From Mesorhizobium prunaredense (GTDB lineage: Bacteria > Pseudomonadota > Alphaproteobacteria > Rhizobiales > Rhizobiaceae), in NCBI RefSeq assembly GCF_900156895.1, contig NZ_FTPD01000009.1:21965-85964 (forward strand): 64,000 nt of DNA. Direction: 5' to 3'. The translations under genes and the position numbers were made by a program. Position 1 is the first letter of the stretch. The number at the start of each line of letters is the position of its first letter. The notes beneath the pieces were generated by a model. The model was not told the DNA's origin. It saw only the letters and a list, made by a program, of their open reading frames with translations, and searched no databases. This document shows positions 1 to 8,709 of this stretch, piece after piece.

Positions 1-12
1 GGCCAAGAGCTG

Positions 13-52
13 CCAATCTCCCCCCTTGAGGGGGAGATGGCCGGCAGGACAG
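13..52. repeat. Intergenic palindromic repeat (partial, at window edge)
   Basis: A C-rich/G-rich palindrome (CTCCCCCCTTGAGGGGGAG) is followed by a GCCGGCAGGACAGAGGGGG-type tail. The same kind of arm recurs around 36.0-36.15 kb. It lies just downstream of the CDGSH gene, as these dispersed elements usually do. No coding potential is seen. Confidence 0.55.
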
Positions 53-84
53 AGGGGGGTGTGACGGATCGCGACCTTTGCCGC

Positions 85-711
85 CTACCCCACAAAACCC
101 ACGCGCTTGTGGCTGCCATCACAGAACGGCTTGTTGGCCGAATGGCCGCAGCGGCAGAGGAAGGTGCGTTGCGTGCGGTCGACCGTGTGGCCGGTGCCGG
201 TGACGATCTCGACATTGCCCTCGAGCTTGAGCGGGCCGTTGGTCGTCGGCGTCACCGTCAGCGGGCCATTGCGCGCCTCCAGCGCCGGCGTGTCCTTCAG
301 CGGCGGCTCGCCGGTGGCGGCGAAGCCTGCCTTGCTGTGGCTGCCGTCGCAGAACGGCTTGTTCTCGGACGCGCCGCAGCGGCAGAGCGTGGCGCGGAAG
401 AACGTCTCGCCGCCGAGCACGATCTCGGCATGCACCGCCAGCGGGCCGTTTTCCCTGAGCCGCACGGTGTTGACCATCGGCGGCTTCTCCTGCGGGCCGC
501 CATCCTTCCTGACGTAGGTGATGGCGCCAGACGGGCAGCTTTCGGCGATCGCCACGATCTTCTCGACGCTGGCCGCCTCGGGATGGATCCACTGGCCGGG
601 CGCGTTGGGCTCGAAGACATGCGGATCGCCCAGCACGCAATTGCGCGAATGGATGCAGCGCCGGCCGGAAAACCCGACATCGATTTTTTCGCCTTCGACC
701 GTGCCTGCCAT
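85..711 (-). CDS. CDGSH iron-sulfur domain protein
   Basis: The 208-residue protein joins an N-terminal divergent 4Fe-4S mono-cluster (Fer4_19-type) region (residues 5-65, with CIHSRNC and the ESCPSGAI ferredoxin-like motif) to two CDGSH zinc-finger-like modules near residues 105-130 and 185-205. Each module carries the C-x-C-x-(2-3)-S-x-N-K-P-F-C-D-G-S-H signature that binds a 2Fe-2S cluster through three Cys and one His. It is probably cytosolic and has no signal peptide. The family is linked to redox or iron handling, but no reaction is established. It appears monocistronic. The ATG at 711 is followed directly by the cluster domain and fits the family length. Confidence 0.9.
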   Translation of the reverse strand: MAGTVEGEKIDVGFSGRRCIHSRNCVLGDPHVFEPNAPGQWIHPEAASVEKIVAIAESCPSGAITYVRKDGGPQEKPPMVNTVRLRENGPLAVHAEIVLGGETFFRATLCRCGASENKPFCDGSHSKAGFAATGEPPLKDTPALEARNGPLTVTPTTNGPLKLEGNVEIVTGTGHTVDRTQRTFLCRCGHSANKPFCDGSHKRVGFVG

Positions 712-764
712 GGGTGGGGTCTCCTATCGGACTACGCTATGGCGGTGGCCCGGACGGCGTCAAG

Positions 765-805
765 CTGCGCGCCGATCCACCTTCTCCCACAAAGGGAAGG
801 GGAGC
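765..805. repeat. Degenerate intergenic palindrome
   Basis: The sequence CCACCTTCTCCCACAAAGGG followed by AAGGGGAG resembles one arm of the 29.15-29.30 kb repeat. It fills most of the gap between two minus-strand genes. Confidence 0.4.
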
Positions 806-807
806 GC

Positions 808-1317
808 CTACCTCAACACCGCCACATGTGGCGCGAGCCGCCGGATCGCCGCGATCATGTCGGCGCCGGTGATGTCGAGCGAGGATATCTCCATATGGAC
901 GATGTTCTTGCCGAAGGGCAGCAAGCGGCCGAGCGCATTGGCCGGCGCATATCTGATCGCATCGGGAGGCGGCTCGGTCAGTTCGAAGCTGATCATCGCC
1001 GCGCCTTTGCCGGAGGTGAGGTGGGCGCTGCGCACCTTCTCCCAGGGCACCAGCACGTCGCCGCCGCGCCGGTCACGAAAGCCGCTGGCGTCGAGCACCA
1101 CCTGGACGCCGGTGTCGAACGCGCCGCGCGCCAGGAACAGACCAAGCCCCAGGCAGCCAAGCGCCAGCACCACCACCAGGAACAGCCCTTGGCCCGGGGC
1201 GCCTGACGCAAGCCCCTTCAGCGCGAAGAAGCCGAAGATCGCAGCGATCAGGAGCGGCCCGAGCGCGGGAAAGATCTTTCCGGTGGGGCTGTTGCGGATT
1301 TCGACGGGCGAAGACAT
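808..1317 (-). CDS. Membrane protein, STM3941-like / PH-like
   Basis: A 169-residue protein with two predicted transmembrane helices near the N-terminus (about residues 18-35 and 44-63). A soluble region follows that has the pattern of bacterial PH-like membrane proteins: a strand with VVLDASGFRDRR, then LVPWEKV. It resembles proteins annotated STM3941 family, whose function is unknown. It is followed closely upstream (7 bp) by another membrane-protein gene on the same strand, so the two may be co-transcribed. The function is not known. Confidence 0.75.
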   Translation of the reverse strand: MSSPVEIRNSPTGKIFPALGPLLIAAIFGFFALKGLASGAPGQGLFLVVVLALGCLGLGLFLARGAFDTGVQVVLDASGFRDRRGGDVLVPWEKVRSAHLTSGKGAAMISFELTEPPPDAIRYAPANALGRLLPFGKNIVHMEISSLDITGADMIAAIRRLAPHVAVLR

Positions 1318-1324
1318 GGGCCAC

Positions 1325-1840
1325 TCATCGGCCGGGCTTCAGCAGGGTCCAGATCCAGCCGATGAATGTGAGGACCAGAAACGGATATCCGGCAACGGGC
1401 AAGGGCGACGAGGTCGGCAGCAAGGGCGCGCCCCAGAGGATCATGCCCGCCGACACGGTGAACAGCACGGCGGCCACGACAGCGGTCAGGCGCATCCACA
1501 AAGCGAAGGTTTTCGGCGCGCTGACCATGACAAGCGATGCCGCCCAGAGCGAGATGCCGCCGGCATAGGAGGGAACGCTGGCCTCGAGGCCTGCCGCATT
1601 GCCTGATAGCAGCAGGCTCTCGCCGGCAACGAAGGTCAAAAATCCGGCCGCCACGCAGTCGTTGCCTTGCCGCTGATACTTCATCGTCAACAGAGCGGCT
1701 GCGACCACGAGCGCGACGCCGTCGATCGTCCAGAGTGTTTCGCGCAGTTCCGCGCTCTCCACGAAGGTGCCGGCTAGGCCAAAGGCGCCACCGATGGCGA
1801 GGCCAATCGCAGCGACGATATCCAAAGGGCTGGAACGCAT
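1325..1840 (-). CDS. Uncharacterised multi-pass membrane protein
   Basis: A 171-residue, very hydrophobic protein with about five or six predicted transmembrane helices (around residues 8-24, 40-52, 62-78, 93-107, 115-135, 148-165) and short charged loops. I do not recognise the family. The revcomp sequence just before the ATG at 1840 contains GGGAGGTCCCA, a good ribosome-binding site. It ends 7 bp before the next minus-strand membrane gene, which suggests a two-gene operon. Confidence 0.7.
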   Translation of the reverse strand: MRSSPLDIVAAIGLAIGGAFGLAGTFVESAELRETLWTIDGVALVVAAALLTMKYQRQGNDCVAAGFLTFVAGESLLLSGNAAGLEASVPSYAGGISLWAASLVMVSAPKTFALWMRLTAVVAAVLFTVSAGMILWGAPLLPTSSPLPVAGYPFLVLTFIGWIWTLLKPGR

Positions 1841-1937
1841 TGGGACCTCCCTTCCAAACCCAAGGATACTTCAGGACAGGGCGTTCTCCAATCGTTGGCT
1901 TTAATGGCCTTCGGCTCTCACCTCTTCGGGCGCAGCC

Positions 1938-2060
1938 CACTCATTCCCCCATCGCCAGCGCCTGGATAAACGCCTCCTGCGGGATATCCACCTTGAACTG
2001 CCGCACGCGCTCCTCTTTCTGCCTGGCAAACAGGTCGCGCTTGCGGGTCACGGCGCCGCC
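1938..2060 (-). pseudogene. Displaced lepA 3'-end remnant
   Basis: The minus strand of this stretch translates to about 39 residues closely matching the LepA C-terminus, including TRKRDL, RQKEE, VRQF and [12 protein letters not shown], and ends in a stop like the real gene. Bases 1956-1995 are identical to 2955-2994 in the intact lepA, and outside that core the copies have diverged. There is no start codon or GTPase domain, so this is only a 3' fragment. The stop codon of the neighbouring membrane-protein gene falls inside it. Confidence 0.8.
1956..1995. repeat. 40-bp perfect direct repeat, copy 1
   Basis: Identical over 40 bases to 2955-2994, in the same orientation, 999 bp apart. Copy 2 is the 3' coding end of lepA. 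The pair flanks the membrane-protein gene at 2048-2728 and could be an attachment-site-like duplication or the result of homologous exchange. Confidence 0.85.
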
Positions 2061-2728
2061 GGGCGCTCCCGGCAAAAGTACAGGATCGCGGCCATGACGC
2101 CCAGCAATACGAAACCATATGGCGAAAGCGCCACGGCTCGTTCTGCTGCTTCCAAGGTGATCAACCTGCCCTGGTTTTCGTTGCGCGCGATGATCGCAGC
2201 GACCATTGCGTCATGATAAAATAGTATGTTGACCGCCATGACGAAGACGCCGCTCGCCAGCAAGGCACCATTGAGCAGCTTTGCACCGGTTGCGAACCTC
2301 AGCAACATGATGCCTCCCAAACCAAAGAGCGCTCCATAGACCGTTATCGCGACCATCTTGAGCGGTGTTTCCTCGACCATGAAAAGGAACGGCACTCCGG
2401 TGCCAGGCTCGGTCCCGCGCACCAGCTCGTTGACGCCGGACAGGACTCCGACCGTCCCAAGGAGGAGGTTTGGCCATTGGCGAAGCCGCACGCCGGCTTC
2501 CCATTCAGCGACAGCGTAGGAGAGCAGATACTCACCGAGCGAGAGGTTCAGCAGGCGACTAATCGAGAGCAAGACCAGGGAGATGACGATTTGCGCCGAC
2601 CACGGCAAAGGTCCGCCAAACGCAGTTTCCGGTAGTGATGGCACTAGATAGATAGCCAGACCTACAACGGCGTTGATCCAGATGAAATCGAGAAAAAGCG
2701 AAAGGAACGGAACCACATATTTGCGCAT
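2048..2728 (-). CDS. Uncharacterised membrane protein between lepA repeats
   Basis: A 226-residue protein with about six hydrophobic segments (near residues 6-30, 45-62, 90-105, 125-145, 152-170, 202-220). I do not recognise the family. It lies downstream of lepA on the same strand, between two copies of the lepA 3' end. Its last few codons and TGA lie within the displaced lepA remnant, so the present C-terminus (RERPAAP) may have been created by the rearrangement. It probably has a local promoter in the 2729-2939 gap, as lepA ends 211 bp upstream. Base composition is somewhat less GC-rich than in lepA, consistent with acquisition, though this is by eye. Confidence 0.7.
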   Translation of the reverse strand: MRKYVVPFLSLFLDFIWINAVVGLAIYLVPSLPETAFGGPLPWSAQIVISLVLLSISRLLNLSLGEYLLSYAVAEWEAGVRLRQWPNLLLGTVGVLSGVNELVRGTEPGTGVPFLFMVEETPLKMVAITVYGALFGLGGIMLLRFATGAKLLNGALLASGVFVMAVNILFYHDAMVAAIIARNENQGRLITLEAAERAVALSPYGFVLLGVMAAILYFCRERPAAP

Positions 2729-2939
2729 GAAAGGCGATTTTCCCCAAAGACCCGAGGCAAAGATACAATCGGGGGTGGAAAACGCAATGGCGACTGGGTC
2801 GTTACACCCGTTCTCCGCCGTGCAGCTTCAGCGCCGCGCTGGCCCGGGGGCCTGCTGCTTCCGGCAGCTCCCCCGCTGTCGAAGCCTGCCAGCGATCCAC
2901 CGGATCGATAGCTTGGCACGCTGCGCGCCAATTGGCTCC

Positions 2940-4745
2940 TCAATCCCCCATCTTCAGCGCCTGGATAAACGCCTCCTGCGGGATATCCACCTTGCCGAAC
3001 TGGCGCATCCGTTTCTTGCCCTCTTTCTGCTTGTCGAGCAGCTTGCGCTTGCGCGAGACGTCGCCGCCGTAGCATTTGGCGGTGACGTCCTTGCGCAGCG
3101 CCGAGATGGTTTCGCGGGCGATGACCTTGCCGCCGATCGCCGCCTGGATCGGGATCTTGAACAGATGGTGCGGGATCAGCTCCTTCAGCTTTTCGCACAT
3201 CTGCCGGCCGCGCTTTTCCGCCGCCGTGCGGTGGACCAGCATCGACAGCGCGTCGACCGGCTCCTCATTGACCAGGATCGACATTTTCACCAGGTCGCCC
3301 TCGCGATAGTCGGTCAAATGATAGTCGAAAGAGGCGTAGCCCTTGGAGATCGACTTCAGCCGGTCGTAAAAGTCGAAGACGACCTCGTTGAGCGGCAGGT
3401 CGTAGGTGAGCATGGCGCGCTTGCCGACATAGGACAGATCGGCCTGGATGCCGCGCCGGTCCTGGCAGAGTTTTAGGATGCCGCCGAGATACTCGTCCGG
3501 CGTGAGGATGGTGGCGCGGATCCATGGCTCCTCGATGGCCTGGATCTTGACCACGTCGGGCATGTCGGCCGGGTTGTGCAATTCCTTCGTCGTGCCGTCG
3601 TTCAAAGCCAAGCGGTAGACGACCGACGGCGCCGTGGCGATGAGGTCGAGGTTGAACTCGCGCTCCAGCCGCTCCTGGATGATTTCGAGGTGCAGCAGGC
3701 CGAGGAAGCCGCAGCGATAGCCGAAGCCGAGCGCGGCGCTGGTTTCCATTTCGTATGAGAAAGACGCGTCGTTTAGGCGCAGCTTGCCGACTGCGGCGCG
3801 CAAATCCTCGAAATCGGCGGCGTCGACCGGGAAAAGGCCGCAGAACACCACCGGCTGCGCCGGCTTGAAGCCGGGCAGCGCCTGCTCCGTCTGGCGCTTG
3901 TCCTCGGTGATGGTATCGCCGACGCGGGTGTCGGCGACTTCCTTGATCGAGCCGGTGAAGAAGCCGAACTCGCCGGGGCCGAGCTCGTCGACATTGATGC
4001 GGGCCGGGGTGAAGACGCCGGTGCGCTCGACCAGGTACTTGGCGCCGGTGCCCATCATGCGAATGGTCTGGCCCTTCTTCAGCACGCCGTCGATGATGCG
4101 GACCAGCACGATGACGCCGAGATAGGCGTCGTACCAGCTGTCGACCAGCATCGCCTTGAGCGGGGCAGCAATGTCGCCCTCGCGCGGCGGCGGCAAATCG
4201 TTGACGATCGCCTCCAGCACATCGGGAATGCCCAGCCCGGTCTTGGCCGAGATCAGCACGGCGTTGGAGGCGTCGATGCCGATCACCTCCTCGACCTGCT
4301 CGCGGATGCGCTCGGGCTCGGCGGCCGGCAGGTCGACCTTGTTCAGCACCACGACGATCTCGTGGTTGTTGTCGATGGCCTGATAGACATTGGCCAATGT
4401 CTGCGCCTCGACGCCTTGCGAGGCATCGACAACCAGCAGCGAGCCCTCGCAGGCGGCCAGCGACCGCGACACTTCATAGGCGAAGTCGACATGGCCGGGC
4501 GTGTCGATCAGATTGAGGATATAGTCCTCGCCATTGTTGGCGTGGTATTTCAGCCGCACGGTCTGCGCCTTGATGGTGATGCCGCGCTCGCGCTCGATAT
4601 CCATCGAGTCCAGCACCTGCTCCTTCATGTCGCGCAGCTCCAGCCCGCCGGTCAGCTGGATCAGACGGTCGGCAAGCGTGGATTTGCCATGGTCGATATG
4701 GGCGACGATGGAGAAATTGCGGATGTTCTTGATCGGCGTGGTCAT
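2940..4745 (-). CDS. lepA: Elongation factor 4 (LepA)
   Basis: A 601-residue translational GTPase that acts on the ribosome (EF4, back-translocation/biogenesis factor). The G1 motif AHIDHGKS lies at residues 15-22, followed by DTPGHVDF (G3) and NKVDLP (G4), then EF-G-like domains and the LepA-specific C-terminal domain with the conserved [14 protein letters not shown] end. I chose the ATG at 4745, giving [10 protein letters not shown], because an upstream in-frame TTG at 4781 has no support and adds a non-family leader. The length is typical. The last 40 coding bases before the stop region are duplicated 1 kb downstream. Confidence 0.97.
   Translation of the reverse strand: MTTPIKNIRNFSIVAHIDHGKSTLADRLIQLTGGLELRDMKEQVLDSMDIERERGITIKAQTVRLKYHANNGEDYILNLIDTPGHVDFAYEVSRSLAACEGSLLVVDASQGVEAQTLANVYQAIDNNHEIVVVLNKVDLPAAEPERIREQVEEVIGIDASNAVLISAKTGLGIPDVLEAIVNDLPPPREGDIAAPLKAMLVDSWYDAYLGVIVLVRIIDGVLKKGQTIRMMGTGAKYLVERTGVFTPARINVDELGPGEFGFFTGSIKEVADTRVGDTITEDKRQTEQALPGFKPAQPVVFCGLFPVDAADFEDLRAAVGKLRLNDASFSYEMETSAALGFGYRCGFLGLLHLEIIQERLEREFNLDLIATAPSVVYRLALNDGTTKELHNPADMPDVVKIQAIEEPWIRATILTPDEYLGGILKLCQDRRGIQADLSYVGKRAMLTYDLPLNEVVFDFYDRLKSISKGYASFDYHLTDYREGDLVKMSILVNEEPVDALSMLVHRTAAEKRGRQMCEKLKELIPHHLFKIPIQAAIGGKVIARETISALRKDVTAKCYGGDVSRKRKLLDKQKEGKKRMRQFGKVDIPQEAFIQALKMGD
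2955..2994. repeat. 40-bp perfect direct repeat, copy 2 (in lepA)
   Basis: This is the lepA coding sequence for the C-terminal [13 protein letters not shown] region. It is identical to 1956-1995. Confidence 0.85.
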
Positions 4746-4903
4746 GTCGGGCGCTTTAGCAGGGGCAGCTTGCCCGGGCAAGCGGCCGGGCGCCGCATGA
4801 GCCGCCGGCGGCGCAACGTCGTTAAACTCTGCTCCATCAGATTAGGGCATATTTCGCGCCCTGCGTGACAGGCCACGACCTGTGACCGTTTGAGGAACAC
4901 GAA

Positions 4904-5888
4904 ATGCCACAGTCCGGAAGCCATTTTCTCAGTTCCGAGAGCGGCTCCTTAGCGCCGATACTCGCCATTATGCTTATCCCGATGTGTGCCGCCCTAGGCC
5001 TCTCGGTCGACTATAACGCGGCCATTGCGACCAAGGGCTCGATGCAGAATGCGCTCGATGCCGCGACCCTGTCGATCACGACGCTGCCGACAAGCACGTC
5101 ATTGGCGGACCGTCAGGTGAAACTGCAGGAGTCGTTTGCGGCCAATAGCGGTCAAGGCACCGCCAAGCTCGACGGCTTCGTCGCCGCCGCCGACGGCGCC
5201 GCCAGCATCAATGCTTCGGTCAGCTTTGCCATGCCGACGAACTTCATGCAGATCGCCCGCGTCGATACCGTACAGATCGGCGTCGCTTCGGCGGTGCGCA
5301 AGAGGCCGACACTGGTGCAGACCACGTTCAAGGTCCAAAAGGTGTCGGGGCCATTGGAACAAGACGGTGTCGCTCTACGGCACGAAATTCACCGAGACGG
5401 CTGTCAACCCGTTGATGAAGATCACCTATGTCTACAACAACTTTGGTGATCCGAAAGGCTACGGCACGTCGACGGTCTATACGGTCAATGGAGCGACGGA
5501 GACGAAGGTCCAGGAACAAAAATGCACGACCAAGACCGTGCAGAATTTCAATAACCTGCCAACCGGGGCGATCACACAGGTTAGCGGCAACAAGAAATAC
5601 CTGACCACCTGCACCAACACCATGTATCCCGCGAACGGCGCCGGCGCGGTGATCGACGTCAGCCTTATGGATTCACTTTTTCTGCAGATGGATGTGCCGT
5701 CGGCTCAGCCACCCAGACTCAAGTCGAATGACGCAAGCACATCAAACCGGTTGGACATCGACGGCGTTGAAGTCGTGAACGGCGAGAAAGTGGACATCTT
5801 CACCGCGGTGCGGGGAACGGCGCTAACGCTCGACCTTAATCGAAGAAATGCATTCACAACGCCGCCCGCCACCGGGCGGCGTTCTTAG
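4904..5888 (+). pseudogene. TadE/TadG-like Tad pilus protein, frameshifted and truncated
   Basis: The N-terminus (SGSLAPILAIMLIPMCAALGL) is the membrane-anchor segment of Tad/Flp pilus assembly TadG-like proteins, which are inner-membrane anchored with a periplasmic body. The frame opened at 4904 continues to the motif KVQKVSG and then shifts. Removing one G from the GGGG run at 5347-5350 restores HWNKTVSLYGTKF and a coherent body to about residue 310. The rest of the usual C-terminus is missing, and the frame runs into a hairpin at 5858-5883. A frameshift plus a lost C-terminus argues for a pseudogene rather than a single sequencing error. No other tad genes are nearby. Confidence 0.75.
5858..5883 (+). 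terminator. Strong GC hairpin, terminator-like
   Basis: A perfect 10-bp stem (AACGCCGCCC / GGGCGGCGTT) with a 6-base loop. It is followed by CTTAGTG rather than a T-run, so it is only a weak candidate intrinsic terminator. It sits at the end of the broken tadG-like gene. Confidence 0.5.
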
Positions 5889-6016
5889 TGGGCCAATTCG
5901 AGAACGGGCGGAGGTGGGCGATCACGAAGCGGTGATGGCTGTAACGAAGGCCCAGGCGGCGGCGAAGAGCTGATGTGATCGCCATTCCGGCGCGCCACCA
6001 ACCCTGGGAGTCCATC

Positions 6017-6295
6017 ATGACCACATTCACCCGCCTGGCCTTGCCGGCACTCGCCTTCGCGCTTTGCTTGACCGCGCTTTTTGCCGGCGGCATTGCGCGC
6101 GCCGAAGATGCAATGAAGCCGGCCGATGCGATGGCGACGAACGCCATGAAGCCGGCGACCGACGCGATGAAGCCCGCGGATCCGATGGCGGTCGAAAAGC
6201 TGAAGGGCTGCATGGACAAGGCTGCCATGGAAACCGACGCGATGAAGAAGGACGAGGCGACCAAGTCCTGCGACGCAATGGGCACGGCCAAGTAG
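6017..6295 (+). CDS. Secreted methionine-rich small protein
   Basis: A 92-residue protein. Residues 1-29 form a signal peptide (hydrophobic ALPALAFALCLTALFAG, cleavage likely after ARA). The mature part of about 64 residues contains nine Met in a repeated DAMKPA / DAMxxNAMKPA pattern, followed by a Lys/Asp-rich segment with two Cys (C65 and C85) that could pair. The ATG at 6017 is preceded by GGGAG and is preferred over an in-frame upstream ATG at 5975. It is probably periplasmic. The neighbour, 110 bp downstream on the same strand, is an exported methionine sulfoxide reductase, which suggests (by inference) that the peptide's methionines are a substrate. No named family is recognised. Confidence 0.75.
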   Translation: MTTFTRLALPALAFALCLTALFAGGIARAEDAMKPADAMATNAMKPATDAMKPADPMAVEKLKGCMDKAAMETDAMKKDEATKSCDAMGTAK

Positions 6296-6405
6296 GCCAC
6301 GTCCGGAACGGGTCGGGCCGCCGATGCACACGCCCGCACGGCAATGTGAAACCGCGACGAACCTATCTGTCGTATAGTCGAAACCTCATGCAGGGGAGAT
6401 CAGAG

Positions 6406-7146
6406 ATGACCGGCATTGAAAGAACCGCCGCCAAACGATTGACCAACGTCGCCTGTGGCGCGCTTGCGGCGCTGATGCTCGCGGCGGCCGGCGCCGCCTT
6501 GTGGCAGACGCCGGCGATCTCGGCCGAGGAGGCGGTGGTGATCCCGCCACCGGCGATGGACGAGAAACCCGCCGCCGGCACCGCCAGGGCGATCTTCGCC
6601 GGCGGCTGCTTCTGGGGCGTGCAAGGCGTGTTCCAGCACGTCAAGGGCGTGACCAGCGCCGTCTCCGGCTATGCCGGCGGCAACAAGGACACCGCCGTCT
6701 ACGAGACGGTCGGCACTGGCCGGACCGGGCACGCCGAGGCCGTCGAGATCATCTACGAGCCGTCCAAAGTCACTTACGGCCAGTTGCTGCAGGTGTATTT
6801 CTCGGTCGCGCACAACCCGACGCAGCTGAACTACCAGGGTCCGGACCGCGGCCCGCAATACCGTTCGACGATCTTTGCCGAAAGCGACGCGCAGAAGAAG
6901 ATCGCCGAGAGCTATATCGCCCATCTCGACAAGGCCAAGGTGTTTCCGGAGCCGATCGTGACCACGCTGGAGACGGGGAAAAAATTCTATCCGGCCGAGG
7001 ACTACCACCAGGACTTTTTGACGCTGAACCCGACCTATCCCTACATCGTCTACAACGACCTGCCCAAGGTCGAGAATTTGAAAACGCTATTCCCAGACCT
7101 CTACAGCGACAAGCCGGTGCTGGTGCTGGCTGCCAACAAGAGCTGA
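6406..7146 (+). CDS. msrA: Exported peptide-methionine (S)-S-oxide reductase MsrA
   Basis: A 246-residue protein. An N-terminal signal segment (about residues 11-40, ending AISA before EE) precedes a full MsrA domain with the catalytic GGCFWG motif (Cys68), the GYAGG strand, HAEAVEI, and QYRSTIF / EDYHQDF conserved blocks. It reduces the S-epimer of methionine sulfoxide in proteins, here probably in the periplasm. Cys68 is the only Cys in the mature protein, so it belongs to the single-Cys type and needs an external reductant. The start ATG at 6406 has a strong GGGGAGAT ribosome-binding site, and an open frame extends further upstream but lacks support. The methionine-rich secreted protein lies just upstream. 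Confidence 0.92.
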   Translation: MTGIERTAAKRLTNVACGALAALMLAAAGAALWQTPAISAEEAVVIPPPAMDEKPAAGTARAIFAGGCFWGVQGVFQHVKGVTSAVSGYAGGNKDTAVYETVGTGRTGHAEAVEIIYEPSKVTYGQLLQVYFSVAHNPTQLNYQGPDRGPQYRSTIFAESDAQKKIAESYIAHLDKAKVFPEPIVTTLETGKKFYPAEDYHQDFLTLNPTYPYIVYNDLPKVENLKTLFPDLYSDKPVLVLAANKS

Positions 7147-7336
7147 TCTTTTGCCAGTGTACCTGGTGCGTCCTAATGGACGCATGTCGGCGTAAGGTGT
7201 GGTGAGGTACAGGTCAGGCCGCGCCGAAAAATGGCGGATTCCGAGAACCGGAACGGAGCGTACTTTCGGGTACGCGAATATCGGCAAGCGCAGGAAGCCG
7301 CCGTTTGCAGGCCGGCATCGCCTGAATATCAACACC
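7147..7336. other. Intergenic region with repeat-like hairpins
   Basis: This gap between convergent genes holds no convincing gene. It contains a short hairpin (GCGTA / TACGC, 7258-7275) within a stretch reading GAACCGGAACGGAGCGTACT. That stretch has the look of a dispersed rhizobial intergenic element, but I could not confirm other copies in this window. Confidence 0.4.
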
Positions 7337-8062
7337 TTATTGCACGCCCAGAAACTGCCGGAGCTCCGGCGTCCTGGGATTGGAAAAAACGTCCTCGGGG
7401 GCGCCGATCTCGTGGACGCGGCCCTGATGCATGAAGACGACGCGCGAGCAGACGTCGCGGGCAAAGCGCATCTCGTGGGTGACCATCACCAGCGTCATGC
7501 CTTCCGCCGCCAATTCCTTGACGACGGCCAGCACCTCGGCGACGAGTTCGGGATCGAGCGCCGAGGTGATCTCGTCGCATAGCAGCGCGATGGGCTGCAT
7601 GGCGAGCGCCCGGGCGATCGCCACGCGCTGCTGCTGGCCGCCGGACAATTCGTCCGGCAACGCATCGAACTTGTGGGCGAGACCGACGCGGTCGAGCATT
7701 TTTCGCGCGACCGCTTCGGCGTCCTTCTTCGGCGTCTTCTTCACCACCATCTGCGACAGCATAACATTGCCGCCGGCGGTGAGATGCGGGAACAGGTTGA
7801 ATTGCTGAAAAATCATGCCGACCTTCAGGCGCAGGGCCTTGAGATGCACCTCGTCGGGCAGGAACTGGGCGCCGGCGACGACGATCGAGCCTTCATCGAT
7901 GGTCTCCAGCCCGTTGATGCAGCGCAGCAGCGTCGACTTGCCCGAACCGCTCTTGCCGATGATGGCGACGACCTCGCCCGGCGCGACGTCGATGGAAATC
8001 CCCTTCAGCACCTCGTTGTCGCCGAAGCGCTTCTTCACCTCAGTGATTGCGATGAGCGACAT
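7337..8062 (-). CDS. Polar amino-acid ABC transporter, ATP-binding protein
   Basis: A 241-residue ATPase of the GlnQ/HisP type. Walker A is GKSGSGKST (residues 36-44), the Q-loop is MIFQQFNLF, the signature is LSGGQQQR, and Walker B is ALLCDE (the D before E sits in a C-D-E variant of the usual L-D-E). The H-loop is VTHEM. It energises uptake through the two permeases encoded upstream. Its ATG at 8062 lies inside the end of the upstream permease gene (22-bp overlap), so it is the last gene of a four-gene operon read from 10213 to 7337. An in-frame start at 8140 would duplicate permease coding sequence and was rejected. Confidence 0.93.
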   Translation of the reverse strand: MSLIAITEVKKRFGDNEVLKGISIDVAPGEVVAIIGKSGSGKSTLLRCINGLETIDEGSIVVAGAQFLPDEVHLKALRLKVGMIFQQFNLFPHLTAGGNVMLSQMVVKKTPKKDAEAVARKMLDRVGLAHKFDALPDELSGGQQQRVAIARALAMQPIALLCDEITSALDPELVAEVLAVVKELAAEGMTLVMVTHEMRFARDVCSRVVFMHQGRVHEIGAPEDVFSNPRTPELRQFLGVQ

Positions 8063-8699
8063 TGAGCTTCCTTTCCAGGAGCTGGCTGGATTTCGACAGC
8101 GGCCAGCACAAGGCAAAGTAGATGAGCGCGACCAGGCCATAGACGGTGAACGGCTGGAACGTCGCGTTGGTGACGATCGAACCGGCCTTCGACAGTTCGA
8201 CGAAGCCGATGATCGAGGTGAGCGCGGTGCCCTTCACCACCTGCACCGAGAAGCCGACGGTCGGCGGTACCGCCACTTTCAGCGCCTGCGGCAGGATGAC
8301 GTAGCGCATCTGCTGGAGATAACCCATGCCGAGGCTGGCTGACGCCTCCCATTGACCCTTGGCAATGCTCTCGACGCAACCGCGCCAGATTTCGGCGAGG
8401 AAGGCTGCGGTCCACAGGATGAGCGCGACACAGGCGGCAAGCCAGGCGGGAACGTCGATGCCGAACAGGCCAAGCCCGAAGAAAGCCAGAAAGAGCTGCA
8501 TCAGGAGCGGCGTGCCCTGGAACAGCTGGATGTAGCCGCGTGACAAAAGCCGCGGCCAACGCCGGCCGCCGATGCGCAGGAAAAGCAGGGCCGCACCGAC
8601 GATGCCGCCGCCGATGAAGGAGACCAGCGAGAGGACAACGGTCCAGCGGGCGGCCAGAAGCAGGTTGCGCAGGATGTCCCAGAAGCTGAACTCGGTCAT
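8040..8699 (-). CDS. Amino-acid ABC transporter permease
   Basis: A 219-residue HisM/GlnP-family inner-membrane permease with about five helices. The EAA loop region GYLQQMRYVILPQALKVAVPP shows the expected A/G-x-x-x-x-R-x-x-LPQA pattern contacting the ATPase. It overlaps the ATPase gene and starts 10 bp after the other permease gene, so translational coupling is likely. It forms a heterodimer with the product of the gene at 8710-9381. The specificity cannot be told from sequence alone. Confidence 0.92.
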   Translation of the reverse strand: MTEFSFWDILRNLLLAARWTVVLSLVSFIGGGIVGAALLFLRIGGRRWPRLLSRGYIQLFQGTPLLMQLFLAFFGLGLFGIDVPAWLAACVALILWTAAFLAEIWRGCVESIAKGQWEASASLGMGYLQQMRYVILPQALKVAVPPTVGFSVQVVKGTALTSIIGFVELSKAGSIVTNATFQPFTVYGLVALIYFALCWPLSKSSQLLERKLNVAHRNH

Positions 8700-8709
8700 G
8701 ACGCCTGTC

